Shown here one piece after another: positions 37,201 to 44,950 of a stretch of DNA of 58,655 nt. Positions within the stretch are counted from its first letter, which is position 1. Each line of letters starts with the position of its first letter. Location of the stretch: NCBI GenBank assembly GCA_046049675.1, contig JBJORA010000084.1, forward strand, positions 1 to 58,655, read 5' to 3'. Source of the stretch: CAIXQW01 sp046049675. Lineage in GTDB: Bacteria; Bacteroidota; Bacteroidia; Chitinophagales; Chitinophagaceae. The notes beneath the pieces are model-generated. The model saw nothing but the letters and a program-made list of their open reading frames with translations. It searched no databases and was not told the DNA's origin. The translations under genes and the position numbers were made by a program.

Positions 37201-37497
37201 TTCCCAAGCAATAGTCTTGAAATCGCCAAACGTTCCAGTGCCAGTGCCAATTTGGATATTATATAACCCATATTGGTTGGTTGTTACTTCTTGTGTTTCC
37301 TGATATACAACTTCACCATTTTCTGCACCATCAATAATGCTTAGTCGAAGTGTCATTTTTTGATTTGCCATAGCCTTGCCTTCAGTACTGCGTGCAACGC
37401 CTTGGTAGTTGAATGCCTGCGGGGCTTGAGCCGATGCCGTGAATGTTGCAAGCAAGCAAAACGCAAGTGCAGCGATTGTAATTTGTAACTTTTTCAT
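34264..37497 (-). CDS. Fibre-like surface protein, copy B (module B large protein)
   Basis: A 1077-residue paralog of fibre A. Its signal peptide is different (MKKLQITIAALAFCLLATF...). From QAPQAFNYQGVARS to about residue 415 it is almost the same as fibre A; the middle (about 416-915) is a different shaft with its own repeats (NVGIGITTPNTYG, HVGIGTSNPYLRLDV, NLGIGYNSTSYKLAV); the C-terminal domain (about 918-1065; FTIDHPLDP, SSIESPDMMNIYNGN, FKYQLTVIGTFAQAII) matches fibre A again. It lacks the Ala/Lys-rich tail of A and has no T9SS sorting domain. Its small partner gene lies 35 bases upstream. Confidence 0.82.
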   Translation of the reverse strand: MKKLQITIAALAFCLLATFTASAQAPQAFNYQGVARSTEGKAMANQKMTLRLSIIDGAENGEVVYQETQEVTTNQYGLYNIQIGTGTGTFGDFKTIAWEKSNKYIRVEVDMLSGAGFEQLATTQLLSVPYALYANSAGTADQANNVRQTRAGNANYLSKFDASGSSSAEINSQLFDNGTSVGLGTITPDPSTKLQINRTGNGAYIRMVNTDPTGVGTFRLINDVPSNFATFSKYGSTVSGGYSGIATLYPFANILGYGNNGPFLNAGTGNIGFAITKAGTNKLKIHIDAASENVGFGGNSVPQALVHINTTDRASDTLKMTNNTTGHGVGDGFDIRQTGNTVRMVNLEPTGNTIIGTNGADRLTIDAAGNVGIGTNSPTAKLEVNGQVKITGGVPGAGKVLTSDATGLATWQTPSGGSGGGQWTATGTNISNTNTGNVGIGITTPNTYGHGGTNKILEIRNSDNTADAQSQLILSSAATSGGSIGGITWIPTNTTFSSDVRGAYMGSVWDDVTDRSDLRFWTNNGSQLLHQMTINPDGGVRVEGPVASGSSTPALSLGGYGDISVDAPFTPGGRFMINENGHVGIGTSNPYLRLDVASTSPWVARFKNNGTGSDYSSIIHLETGDFFYKSWRYGIAGGNSSIGLNNGEFFWEHPVGGIKMMLDPNGNLGIGYNSTSYKLAVNGSTLVAPNSLLNSGLVVGENVSGTAIYKMIVHPDTAQSGMLISSNVNTDYNLFSNYEAANENGVFRNTKLNGGSTSVSGINFSNTDSATVFRAYAPDGAVGLDVQTKGPGIKVNSSAAQPGRFVATSNSFNPTLTDGALSGVYAGTYVADYIGTRGQSVPSLTSNYGVGVEGLGGYIGVRAYGGAASTNSSSFVYGSYGYAQNLGSGNTYGIYGTTSAPASANHYAGYFSGKIYATSGTFGTKPFTIDHPLDPENKVLRHSSIESPDMMNIYNGNIVTDSNGFATITMPDYFSALNKDFKYQLTVIGTFAQAIIKQKMNNNQFVIQTNQPNVEVSWQVSGIRHDAVATKYPIIVEEEKSENNKGKYFEPEAYGQPRTKAISYDAKSETSTGILGK
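36250..37430 (-). repeat. Segment of fibre gene B shared with fibre gene A (31830-33005)
   Basis: Partner of the shared block described for fibre A. Together with the shared C-terminal block (about 34290-34750 here, 29890-30350 in A) it brackets unrelated shaft sequences. Confidence 0.85.
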
Positions 37498-37532
37498 AAT
37501 CGTTCCTTTTTTATGCTTTGTTATTTAGTTTT

Positions 37533-38054
37533 TTATTGTTTTGTTACTTTGATTGTGCAGTGTTCGGCGCTTTTCTCTAATGACAAGCCAAGGAAATACA
37601 CGCCTGCACTTAATTGTGACAAATCCAAAATCTCATTCGCAAGATCTTTGGTGTTTGTATTGCTAGCGTACACCAATTGACCATTGGCGTTAGTTATTGA
37701 TACTGCCAGCTTTTGCGTTTCTGGGGTTGTACAATTAACATGTAGCGCTTGGATAAACGGATTTGGATAAACAAGCATGCCAGCGCATAAATCGGCTCCC
37801 ATTACATCAATCGATTGTGGCTGCAAGTAGCCTTGTGTAAAAGTTGCTGCGCTAATCGCATCTGTGCTCACGACACACATTTCGCCAATAGAATACGTAT
37901 GTACTACAGAACTTTTGCGAACTTCAGCAGTAGTTGTAGCTAAGGTAGTTTGCGCACTAAGGTCTGTTGATACCATAAGTACAACTAGTGCCACGAATAA
38001 ATTTCTCCGCCAAATTGTAAGTTCTTTGAACAAACTTGAATAATCTTTTTGCAT
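37533..38054 (-). CDS. Small T9SS-sorted surface protein, copy B (module B small protein)
   Basis: A 173-residue protein with a signal peptide (hydrophobic core LFVALVVLMVSTDLSAQ), a TYSIGEMCVVSTDA...TFTQGYLQPQSI motif and a type A T9SS sorting domain at about 95-173 (LVYPNPFIQALHV, SAGVYFLGLSLE). It is collinear with the small protein of module A but much less alike than the fibre N-termini: mainly the GEMC, TQG.LQPQ and sorting-domain residues are kept. It is probably co-transcribed with fibre B. Confidence 0.8.
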   Translation of the reverse strand: MQKDYSSLFKELTIWRRNLFVALVVLMVSTDLSAQTTLATTTAEVRKSSVVHTYSIGEMCVVSTDAISAATFTQGYLQPQSIDVMGADLCAGMLVYPNPFIQALHVNCTTPETQKLAVSITNANGQLVYASNTNTKDLANEILDLSQLSAGVYFLGLSLEKSAEHCTIKVTKQ

Positions 38055-38082
38055 AATCTTGCCTGTGTTTTGATTTACAAGG

Positions 38083-38090
38083 CAAAAGTA
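38083..38090 (-). promoter_or_regulatory. TAnnTTTG box of fibre module B
   Basis: TACTTTTG on the minus strand, ending 28 bases before the ATG at 38054. The TAGCTA cluster begins 12 bases upstream of it. Confidence 0.55.
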
Positions 38091-38102
38091 GATTCGTACA
38101 TG

Positions 38103-38222
38103 TAGCTAAGAAATAGGACAAAATACACATACGCTTATACATAGCTAATTCTAGCTATACCGCTGGGTAGCTATTAATAGCTTTATACAAATTCTAGCAG
38201 CTTATTGAACTTGACATAGCTA
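38103..38222. promoter_or_regulatory. Cluster of five TAGCTA sites upstream of module B
   Basis: TAGCTA occurs at 38103, 38142, 38152, 38168 and 38217. The pair at 38142-38157 has the same TAGCTA-N4-TAGCTA layout as the exact repeats upstream of module A, and the site at 38168 is part of the palindrome AGCTATTAATAGCT. The rest of this intergenic region, to 38344, shows nothing else recognised. Confidence 0.6.
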
Positions 38223-38344
38223 TATTTAGTCTGTTTTTAGCTGGACTGCAGAAAAGATGCAAGGCACTGTTGTCAAAATAAGATGGGCAACGATAGATAA
38301 TAAATAGTAAGTTAAGTAGCAATTACAGCTGCTCAAATACTGTA

Positions 38345-40114
38345 CTACTTCGCAACCCCAATCACATCTTCTTTCGTTTTAGGCCTGCGTGACTCCTGCC
38401 ACTTAAAGCCTTCTAGTTGCTTGGCATCAGCGGTTAGCAAGTCCATGGGTGTCATCGTGCCTTTGGGTAAACTATAGAATGAGATTCGATTAACTTTCTT
38501 GTCTTTCATACGAATGCGAAGTTGGCTAGCCTCGGCTTTATTCATGCCTTCGTATTCACCTTTGTCGTTCTTGTTGTAATAGATTGTCTGTGCATTGCCT
38601 TCAACAAATAGCTCGTCTAAATTGTCGTTCACAATGTCACCATCAATAGTTCTACCAGTAATCTGGTCGTACAAACCTGTAGCCTTTGTATCGTTAATCA
38701 AAAAAGCGTTCTGTATTAGCTTTATGTGTCGTGCTTTGTTATTTTCTGTTTGCAAGTAGATTGTGTCGGCAGTAGCTTGGCTACCATTAGCCCATAAGAT
38801 TGGTTGCTTAAAAAGCTTAAACACAGAATCTTTTTGACTATAAACCAAACTGTCACAGAGCGCTTGCAGGCTATCTGTAAATAGTCTTACATCTTCTTTG
38901 CCAATCACAATACGCTTCACATCGGTGTTGCGTTCTTTTGTACTATCTGCTACAATATTAGAAGGCACTACAAAATGCTTAATAGTATCTAGTGCCTCTG
39001 CAGGCGCACCAAAAAATGCTGTAGCTCGTATAAACATACTATCCTTGTCTGCCAACATGCGTAAAAGTGGCTTGCCTGTTGCTAAGCTTAAATTACGTTC
39101 AAAATTATATTGCACGGTGTCGCATTGTAAAATACTAGCCTCTGCACTATCGTACACCACAACGCGCTTCATCGCTTTCATGTAGGCGTTGCGCTTATTA
39201 TATTGCGCATACTCGCAAACCAAAATACGTGCATTAGCAAACTCATCAATTTGCACATCGCCATGTACGTTAAGCTGAGTGGTTTGACTGTTATATGTAA
39301 GATGCTCACACAATAGTCGGCGCCGTTCTTTGTTGTCAAATAAATTGACATTGCCGTCTGCCTTTTGCATACCGCTTACTTTATTGTAGTAAAGTTTATT
39401 TGCAGTAATTTCCTGCTCATCGCTCAATACTGTGCTGCGCGTATCAAATTTACCCTCTTGTTTTTTTGCATCGTAAGTACCGCGTTTGCCAACGATCGTA
39501 GCATCTTCTGTAATGATTGTACTACTAGCCAAAAAAGTTACAAATTCGCGTTCGGTATTGTATTTCAAGTGCTCGCTGTTGACGTCATACTTTTCGTTGT
39601 TTACGGTTACATTGCCTCTAAATTCAGCATCTTTCGTTTTGCCATTATAAGTACCAGATTTACTGTTTAGCGTAGTACCATCACTTACAAGCGTTGCACT
39701 CTTATTGTATGTTGCAATTTTTGTTCTAAGGTTATAGTCTAACTCATCGCTGGTAATTGTATTATTACCATCTACAATTTGCACATTACCTTTTAAGTAA
39801 GCTTTAGTGGTATTGCCAGTATACTTGATATAATCTGCTGCCACAGTTGCACCATTATTTGCAGCTATATGCACATTGCCAAAACATTCTACAAAGTTGA
39901 TTTCTAAATATAAGTGCGCACTATCGCAAGTAAGCACAGTGCCATTTTGCTCTAGCTGCACATTGCCTAGCAAACGATTATAAGCTACCCCATTACTGAG
40001 GCTACCAACGAGACTATCACTGCGTTGACAGCGAATTGTATCAACTTGCCCTTGAGCAAGCTGTGTCAAACAAACTGTAAAAAAAAGTAGTAAGCAACGT
40101 AACAATCTGCGCAA
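38345..40114 (-). CDS. OstA-like (LptA-domain) periplasmic protein
   Basis: A 589-residue protein with a signal peptide (about 1-22, ending LAQGQ) followed by repeated LptA/OstA beta-jellyroll units (LEQNGTVLTCDSAHLYLE, GNVQIVDGNNTITSDELDYN, EFRGNVTVNNEKYDVNS, GDVQIDEFANARILVCEYAQ). OstA-like proteins form the periplasmic bridge that carries lipopolysaccharide to the outer membrane, and the Bacteroidota version is much longer than E. coli LptA (185 residues). The start is TTG at 40114, one base after the mlaD stop, so translation is coupled. It is the last gene of the amidase-mlaD-ostA run, beside divergent lptD. Confidence 0.85.
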   Translation of the reverse strand: MRRLLRCLLLFFTVCLTQLAQGQVDTIRCQRSDSLVGSLSNGVAYNRLLGNVQLEQNGTVLTCDSAHLYLEINFVECFGNVHIAANNGATVAADYIKYTGNTTKAYLKGNVQIVDGNNTITSDELDYNLRTKIATYNKSATLVSDGTTLNSKSGTYNGKTKDAEFRGNVTVNNEKYDVNSEHLKYNTEREFVTFLASSTIITEDATIVGKRGTYDAKKQEGKFDTRSTVLSDEQEITANKLYYNKVSGMQKADGNVNLFDNKERRRLLCEHLTYNSQTTQLNVHGDVQIDEFANARILVCEYAQYNKRNAYMKAMKRVVVYDSAEASILQCDTVQYNFERNLSLATGKPLLRMLADKDSMFIRATAFFGAPAEALDTIKHFVVPSNIVADSTKERNTDVKRIVIGKEDVRLFTDSLQALCDSLVYSQKDSVFKLFKQPILWANGSQATADTIYLQTENNKARHIKLIQNAFLINDTKATGLYDQITGRTIDGDIVNDNLDELFVEGNAQTIYYNKNDKGEYEGMNKAEASQLRIRMKDKKVNRISFYSLPKGTMTPMDLLTADAKQLEGFKWQESRRPKTKEDVIGVAK

Positions 40115-40115
40115 A

Positions 40116-41126
40116 CTATTGTGGTGTACTTGTTGTTGCAGGCTTAGGCTTGCGACTAATTAAACTAAAACTCACATAGCGCTGCGGATTGGCTTTCATG
40201 TCAGCCAATAAAGCATCTAAGCTATGAAGACTACCTTGTAGGTCGTTGTATAATTTTTTGTCGTTCATTAGCATACCTACAGTGCCTTCGTTATTATTGA
40301 TCTTCGCAATTGTTTTGTCTAATTCAGTTACTGTATTTTTTAGCGACTCAATTGTTCCCGTTAAATCTGCAGCAGCTAGCTTATCTGTCGTAGTTTTTAC
40401 ATTACCCATCGTTGCGGTGATGGCTGTACCATTTTTTTCGAGCGTCTTGGCAAAATTTTCAAGCGACGATACAGTGCTACCAATTTTAGCGCGTTGTGCT
40501 GCAAGTTCTGCGCTTAACTTATTGAAATCTGCAACACTTAGCTGCAAGCCTTCTACACTTTGCTGCACAGCTTGTTTTGTACGACCATCTACTAAGCCAT
40601 TAAAGTTATTAACCGTTGCGTCAATTGTACGTAAAGCTGTTTTTGCTTCAGTTACTGTGCCATCAATATTTGCAACAAGTGGATCAACGCGATCGCCAAC
40701 ACCTCCGAGCTTATCAAAAATACTCACCTCGTTTTGAATGGCTAGTGAAGCTCCGTCCGTTGCTTTCGTTGCGCTTGTTCCCATTAAGATGCTCAACGCT
40801 TTTGTGCCAAGCAAACCATCACTCACAATCATTGCTTTAGAGTCGCTAGGAATTTGCACATTCTTATCTACAGTAAACTCAACTTCTACCTTGCCAGGAA
40901 ATTTTGAACTCAGGCGAATATCTTTTACACTACCAACTGTAACACCTTGTATTTGTACAAAACTACTCGGCGTAAGTCCTTTGGCATTGTCGTAAACGGC
41001 ATACATTGTTTTGTGTGAACTCAAAACACCGCTTCCCTTTAAATACTTAAAACCAAATACAAACAAGGTAATCGCTAGTATGCCTAGTATTGCCGTTCGT
41101 ATTTCATTTGATACTCTAAATGCCAT
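40116..41126 (-). CDS. mlaD: MlaD-family (MCE domain) lipid-transport protein
   Basis: A 336-residue inner-membrane-anchored protein with one N-terminal membrane helix (about 11-30) and an MCE domain at about 38-115 (YAVYDNAKGLTPSSFVQIQG, VGSVKDIRL, DGLLGTKALSI). The remainder is a long helical region rich in Leu/Ala/Thr repeats (about 140-320), as in MCE proteins that build a periplasmic channel. It binds phospholipids and delivers them from or to the Mla ATPase complex. Its ATG is 11 bases after a TAGCTTTG box. MlaE and MlaF are not adjacent. Confidence 0.9.
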   Translation of the reverse strand: MAFRVSNEIRTAILGILAITLFVFGFKYLKGSGVLSSHKTMYAVYDNAKGLTPSSFVQIQGVTVGSVKDIRLSSKFPGKVEVEFTVDKNVQIPSDSKAMIVSDGLLGTKALSILMGTSATKATDGASLAIQNEVSIFDKLGGVGDRVDPLVANIDGTVTEAKTALRTIDATVNNFNGLVDGRTKQAVQQSVEGLQLSVADFNKLSAELAAQRAKIGSTVSSLENFAKTLEKNGTAITATMGNVKTTTDKLAAADLTGTIESLKNTVTELDKTIAKINNNEGTVGMLMNDKKLYNDLQGSLHSLDALLADMKANPQRYVSFSLISRKPKPATTSTPQ

Positions 41127-41137
41127 AATTGATGCTG

Positions 41138-41145
41138 CAAAGCTA
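41138..41145 (-). promoter_or_regulatory. TAnnTTTG promoter box of mlaD-ostA
   Basis: TAGCTTTG, followed by C, on the minus strand, ending 11 bases before the mlaD ATG. Suggests mlaD has its own promoter separate from the amidase gene 194 bases upstream. Confidence 0.5.
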
Positions 41146-41320
41146 ATGTTTACTTGCGGTAGTAAATGGTAAAATATGCCAAATTATGGGATTGTCCGCA
41201 ACATTTTAAGCTTAGTATAAGATGGCTTGTAGCCTTCAATTGCGTGCCAACTTACGTCGGTAGTTCGCATTGCAAATAAATAAATGCTAATGTAGTACAA
41301 CAATGCAAGTGCAATAGTTC

Positions 41321-42274
41321 CTATCGTCTTACTTCAGTCGGCTTTGGCGTTTCTGCCTCTCCGCTTGGTGTGTTTTGTTTTGGTTGGTTGCCATTGCCAT
41401 TTGAAGGTGTGGTTGGAGGTGCAGCAGCGGCAGGTTTTTCCATTTCTTCTTTGTACGCCTTAATGCCATTGAAGATTGCCGTAGCAACTTGTATTTGGCC
41501 TTGCTCACTATTCAAATACGCTTCTTCTTCAGGATTATTTAAGAACCCAATTTCTACCAACACTGCAGGCATACCTGTATGTGCAAGTACACCCCAACCC
41601 TCTTGCTTTACGCCTTTGCTTAGTCTACCTTGATTAGCAAAGTTTTGCTCTATCTTAGATCCGAGGCTGATGCTTTGATTTAAGAAAGCCTGCATGTATT
41701 GTGCAACCTTGATGCGTGTTAAAGGGTCATTTCTATCCAATTTACTATCCCCCTCATCATGATTATCTTTTTCGCTCAAAGCATTCTCTTTGTCATCTGT
41801 GCGATGCAAACCTAGCACAAAGGTCTCTGTACCACTGCTAGTTCCAACTTTACGAGGTGTGCTGTTAACATGTATAGACACAAATACGTCTGCTTGTGCT
41901 GCATTGGCAATACTACCACGCTCTTCCAATTCCCAAAAGATATCTGTGCTGCGCGTTTGTACCACATTAATATTTTTATAATACGCTTTTAGCATGCTTT
42001 CTACACGTAGCGCAATTGCTAAAGTGATGTCTTTTTCATTGCTATACTGACCGTGACAGCCGGGATCCTTACCACCATGGCCAGCATCAATACAGATTGT
42101 TTTTACCTTGGCAGGTGATTCTACGATAATCGTTTCAGTTGTAGGCTTACGATTACCCACTGTTTGTGCAGATACTTGGTGTGAAATTAATCCTAAAACA
42201 AAAGCAAGTGCAAGTTGCAATAAAATTGCTGTGCTAAGTTTGTAGCCGGTTATATTTGTATACTTCTGCGTCAA
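41321..42274 (-). CDS. N-acetylmuramoyl-L-alanine amidase (AmiC/Amidase_3)
   Basis: A zinc amidase that cleaves peptide side chains from peptidoglycan during cell division and wall turnover. The 317-residue protein has a signal peptide (about 1-36, ending HQVSAQ) and an Amidase_3 domain at about 57-285: IDAGHGGKDPG (zinc His), an early Glu (NEKDITL), SIHVNSTPRK (zinc His) and VEIGFLNNPEEEAYL (catalytic Glu). The C-terminus is Pro/Thr/Asn-rich. The start appears to be TTG at 42274; no ATG gives a complete signal peptide. It starts 17 bases from divergent lptD. Confidence 0.9.
   Translation of the reverse strand: MTQKYTNITGYKLSTAILLQLALAFVLGLISHQVSAQTVGNRKPTTETIIVESPAKVKTICIDAGHGGKDPGCHGQYSNEKDITLAIALRVESMLKAYYKNINVVQTRSTDIFWELEERGSIANAAQADVFVSIHVNSTPRKVGTSSGTETFVLGLHRTDDKENALSEKDNHDEGDSKLDRNDPLTRIKVAQYMQAFLNQSISLGSKIEQNFANQGRLSKGVKQEGWGVLAHTGMPAVLVEIGFLNNPEEEAYLNSEQGQIQVATAIFNGIKAYKEEMEKPAAAAPPTTPSNGNGNQPKQNTPSGEAETPKPTEVRR
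42251..42258 (+). promoter_or_regulatory. Candidate promoter box of lptD
   Basis: TATATTTG on the plus strand, 33 bases before the TTG start of lptD, inside the 5' end of the divergent amidase gene. A TTG lies 22 bases upstream. A second, poorer match (TACTATTTG) overlaps the start. Confidence 0.4.
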
Positions 42275-42291
42275 TATAAAAAAAATACTAT

Positions 42292-44892
42292 TTGTTAATA
42301 TCAGTTCTACAATATTATGCCATAAAGTGTAAGCAAGCTGTTAAAATTATTGTCTGCCTTTTATTGGTTAGCAAGCAATTAACGTACGCCCAAGGCAATC
42401 AAAATGCGCAGTTAGGCAATAAGGATCGCAAAGGCACTTCAGATAGTATCGTTGTCAAGGCTGATACGGTTAATTACAAAATTGCAAGTAGCGACCTTAA
42501 ATCTGCTGTAAAATACGAAGCCATTGATAGCATCGTGTACGACGCAGAAAGCAAGATGTTTTACTTATATAATAATGGCAAAATAGCATACGACGATTTG
42601 AATCTTACCGCGTCGGAAATACAATTCAACACTGACAGCAATCTATTGATGGCTTATCATGTTGGTGCAATTACCGACACAACGGAAATGCCCATTTTTA
42701 CGCAAGGCGAACAGTTGTTTAATTTTGATACGCTGCAATATAATTTCAAAAGCCAGCGAGCTTTGGTACAAGAAGCACATACCAAATATGGCGAAGGCTT
42801 TATCACGAGCGAACGTGTAAAAAGAAATGCCGATCAAAGTATCTATGGTATTAAAAGCATTTATAGTACTTGCGAATTAGATACACCGCATTTTGGTATT
42901 TATGCCAATAAGATAAAGGTCATTCCAAATGTTGTAGGGATTAGTGGTCCAGCACGTTTGTACATAGAAAGTATTCCCACACCTATTGTTTTGCCTTTTG
43001 CGATTTACCCATTAACAAAAGGACAGAAAGCTGGCTTTATTTTGCCACAATATGGCTTTGAATTTAATCGCGGTTTTGGTTTACGAAGTGGCGGTTACTA
43101 TTTTCCAATCAACGACTACGTTGATCTAAAAATACTCGGCGATATATACACCTATGGCAGTTGGCGATTTGGCGGCGTAAGTACCTATACAAAGAAATAC
43201 AATTATAGCGGATCGGTTGAGGTAAGTATCAGCGACAACAAACTAGAGAGTGAACAGTTTTCGCGCAACGCTGCCAATAGAACTTTTAGCGTCAATTGGC
43301 AACACAGAATTGATCCCAAAAAATTGAACAATGCCAACTTTAGCGCATCTGTGCGTGTTACAAGTAGTAACAACAATAAATTTAACTTCAATCAAAACAT
43401 CAATAATTTTCTTGAAAATAAATACGGCTCAAGCATTACCTATAGCAAAACCTGGCCGGGCAAACCCTATAACCTTACAATAAGCGCCAACCACAACCAA
43501 GATAATAATACACGACGCTTTGAAATACGCTTACCCGAAGTGCAATTTAGTGCCAATGGTATTACGCCTTTTGCACGCAAAATTATTATTGGCAAACAGC
43601 GTTGGTACGAAAAGATAAACGTCAACTATAGTGCGCGAGGCGTAAACACACTTGAGTTTTATGACACTGCTTTTAGTATTGCGAGACTAAAATTAAACGA
43701 TTTCAAAAACGGCCTGCAACATACCTTAAGTAGCAGTTACAATACTACTGTACTCAAGTATTTCAATTTTGGTGTTACTGCAAACTATAATGAGTATTGG
43801 TATAGTAAACGACAGCGTAGAGAATATGATGATGTCATTAATCGAATAGACACAACGATTACGAATAATTTCTTTGCTGCACGCGACTATGGTTTTAGTT
43901 CATCATTGACAACAACGATTTATGGCACAAAGATGTTTAAGCGAGGAAAAATTCGTGGCATCCGACACACCATGATTCCTTCAATTGACTTTAGGTATAA
44001 TCCAGACTTTAGCAAATCGCCATTCAATAGTTACTACACCACTTTTTTAGATACAACAGGCATCAGTAGAAATTTATCTTACTACGAAGGTTCTATCATA
44101 GGCAGACCCGGCAGCGGCAGAAATGGTAGCATCGGTTTCAACTTGCGCAATACTGTAGCTGCAAAAATTCTCAATATAAAGGACACAGCTAATAGCATTA
44201 AGAAGATTAGCATCTTGGATAATTTTGGAATAAGTACAAGCTATAATTTAGCAGCGGATAGTTTTCAACTTGCACCACTTAGCTATAACTGGAGTACAAG
44301 TCTACTTGGCGGCAAACTCAATTTGCGAGGCAGTGGTAGTTGGAGTTGGTACGGATGGGATTACGAAAATCGCAGAGAAAGTAAAGAACTAGCATGGCAA
44401 AGACATGGTAAGGTGATGCGTTTTCAAGGCAGTGAAATTGTGATGAGTACAAGCCTGCAGAGCTTAAAAAACCAAGGCGCTGTCGCAAGCACCGCCGACC
44501 AGCAACGTAGTTTTGGCTTTGATCAATACAACTACTACGACTTTAATATTCCGTGGGATGTGCGCCTAGATGCGACGTTACGTGCCACACGTGGCCTTAC
44601 CAAAGACGGCTTGCGCGATACGATTAATTATTTACCAACAGCCCGTATTGATGGCAATATTACACTAACAGAAAACTGGAAGCTAGGTGCGCGCACTGGC
44701 TTTGATGTTATCAATAAACGTATCAACGACTCTCAGATTACGCTTAGCCGCGATTTGCATTGCTGGGAAATGAGTATTGGTTTTGTACCATTTGGCAGTG
44801 CACGTGGCTATAATTTTACCCTTGCGCCAAAAAGTGGCATGCTGCACGACTTACGCGTAACACGCAATAAGAGTTTCTGGGATTATAGGTAG
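42292..44892 (+). CDS. lptD: LPS-assembly outer-membrane protein LptD
   Basis: Outer-membrane translocon that inserts lipopolysaccharide into the outer leaflet. The 866-residue protein has a signal peptide (about 1-34, ending LTYAQ), an OstA/LptA-like N-terminal jellyroll (about 50-210; YDAESKMFYLYNNGKIAYDD, ASEIQFNTDSNLL, FNFDTLQYNF), and a C-terminal beta-barrel with the LptD signature (TPIVLPFAIYPLTKGQKAGF, YGFEFNRGFGLRSGGYYFPI). The start is TTG at 42292; no in-frame ATG occurs before about residue 90. Neighbouring amidase, MlaD and OstA-like genes make this an outer-membrane-biogenesis cluster. Confidence 0.88.
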   Translation: MLISVLQYYAIKCKQAVKIIVCLLLVSKQLTYAQGNQNAQLGNKDRKGTSDSIVVKADTVNYKIASSDLKSAVKYEAIDSIVYDAESKMFYLYNNGKIAYDDLNLTASEIQFNTDSNLLMAYHVGAITDTTEMPIFTQGEQLFNFDTLQYNFKSQRALVQEAHTKYGEGFITSERVKRNADQSIYGIKSIYSTCELDTPHFGIYANKIKVIPNVVGISGPARLYIESIPTPIVLPFAIYPLTKGQKAGFILPQYGFEFNRGFGLRSGGYYFPINDYVDLKILGDIYTYGSWRFGGVSTYTKKYNYSGSVEVSISDNKLESEQFSRNAANRTFSVNWQHRIDPKKLNNANFSASVRVTSSNNNKFNFNQNINNFLENKYGSSITYSKTWPGKPYNLTISANHNQDNNTRRFEIRLPEVQFSANGITPFARKIIIGKQRWYEKINVNYSARGVNTLEFYDTAFSIARLKLNDFKNGLQHTLSSSYNTTVLKYFNFGVTANYNEYWYSKRQRREYDDVINRIDTTITNNFFAARDYGFSSSLTTTIYGTKMFKRGKIRGIRHTMIPSIDFRYNPDFSKSPFNSYYTTFLDTTGISRNLSYYEGSIIGRPGSGRNGSIGFNLRNTVAAKILNIKDTANSIKKISILDNFGISTSYNLAADSFQLAPLSYNWSTSLLGGKLNLRGSGSWSWYGWDYENRRESKELAWQRHGKVMRFQGSEIVMSTSLQSLKNQGAVASTADQQRSFGFDQYNYYDFNIPWDVRLDATLRATRGLTKDGLRDTINYLPTARIDGNITLTENWKLGARTGFDVINKRINDSQITLSRDLHCWEMSIGFVPFGSARGYNFTLAPKSGMLHDLRVTRNKSFWDYR

Positions 44893-44935
44893 CACTTTAT
44901 TTTGTGCAACAATATTCTGTAATCATAAAAGCACG

Positions 44936-44943
44936 TAGCTTTG
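44936..44943 (+). promoter_or_regulatory. TAnnTTTG box 7 bases before the cca start
   Basis: TAGCTTTG, then CAGCCGC, then ATG at 44951. Confidence 0.55.
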
Positions 44944-44950
44944 CAGCCGC

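Noticed and set aside
29622..37497. Prophage or phage tail locus
   Set aside because: The large proteins resemble tail fibres, but no capsid, portal, terminase, tail-tube or integrase gene is nearby, and signal peptides and T9SS partners point to surface proteins.
40246..40737. 163-codon plus-strand open frame inside mlaD
   Set aside because: It is the opposite strand of a well-supported MCE gene; its composition follows the mlaD reading frame and no domain was recognised.
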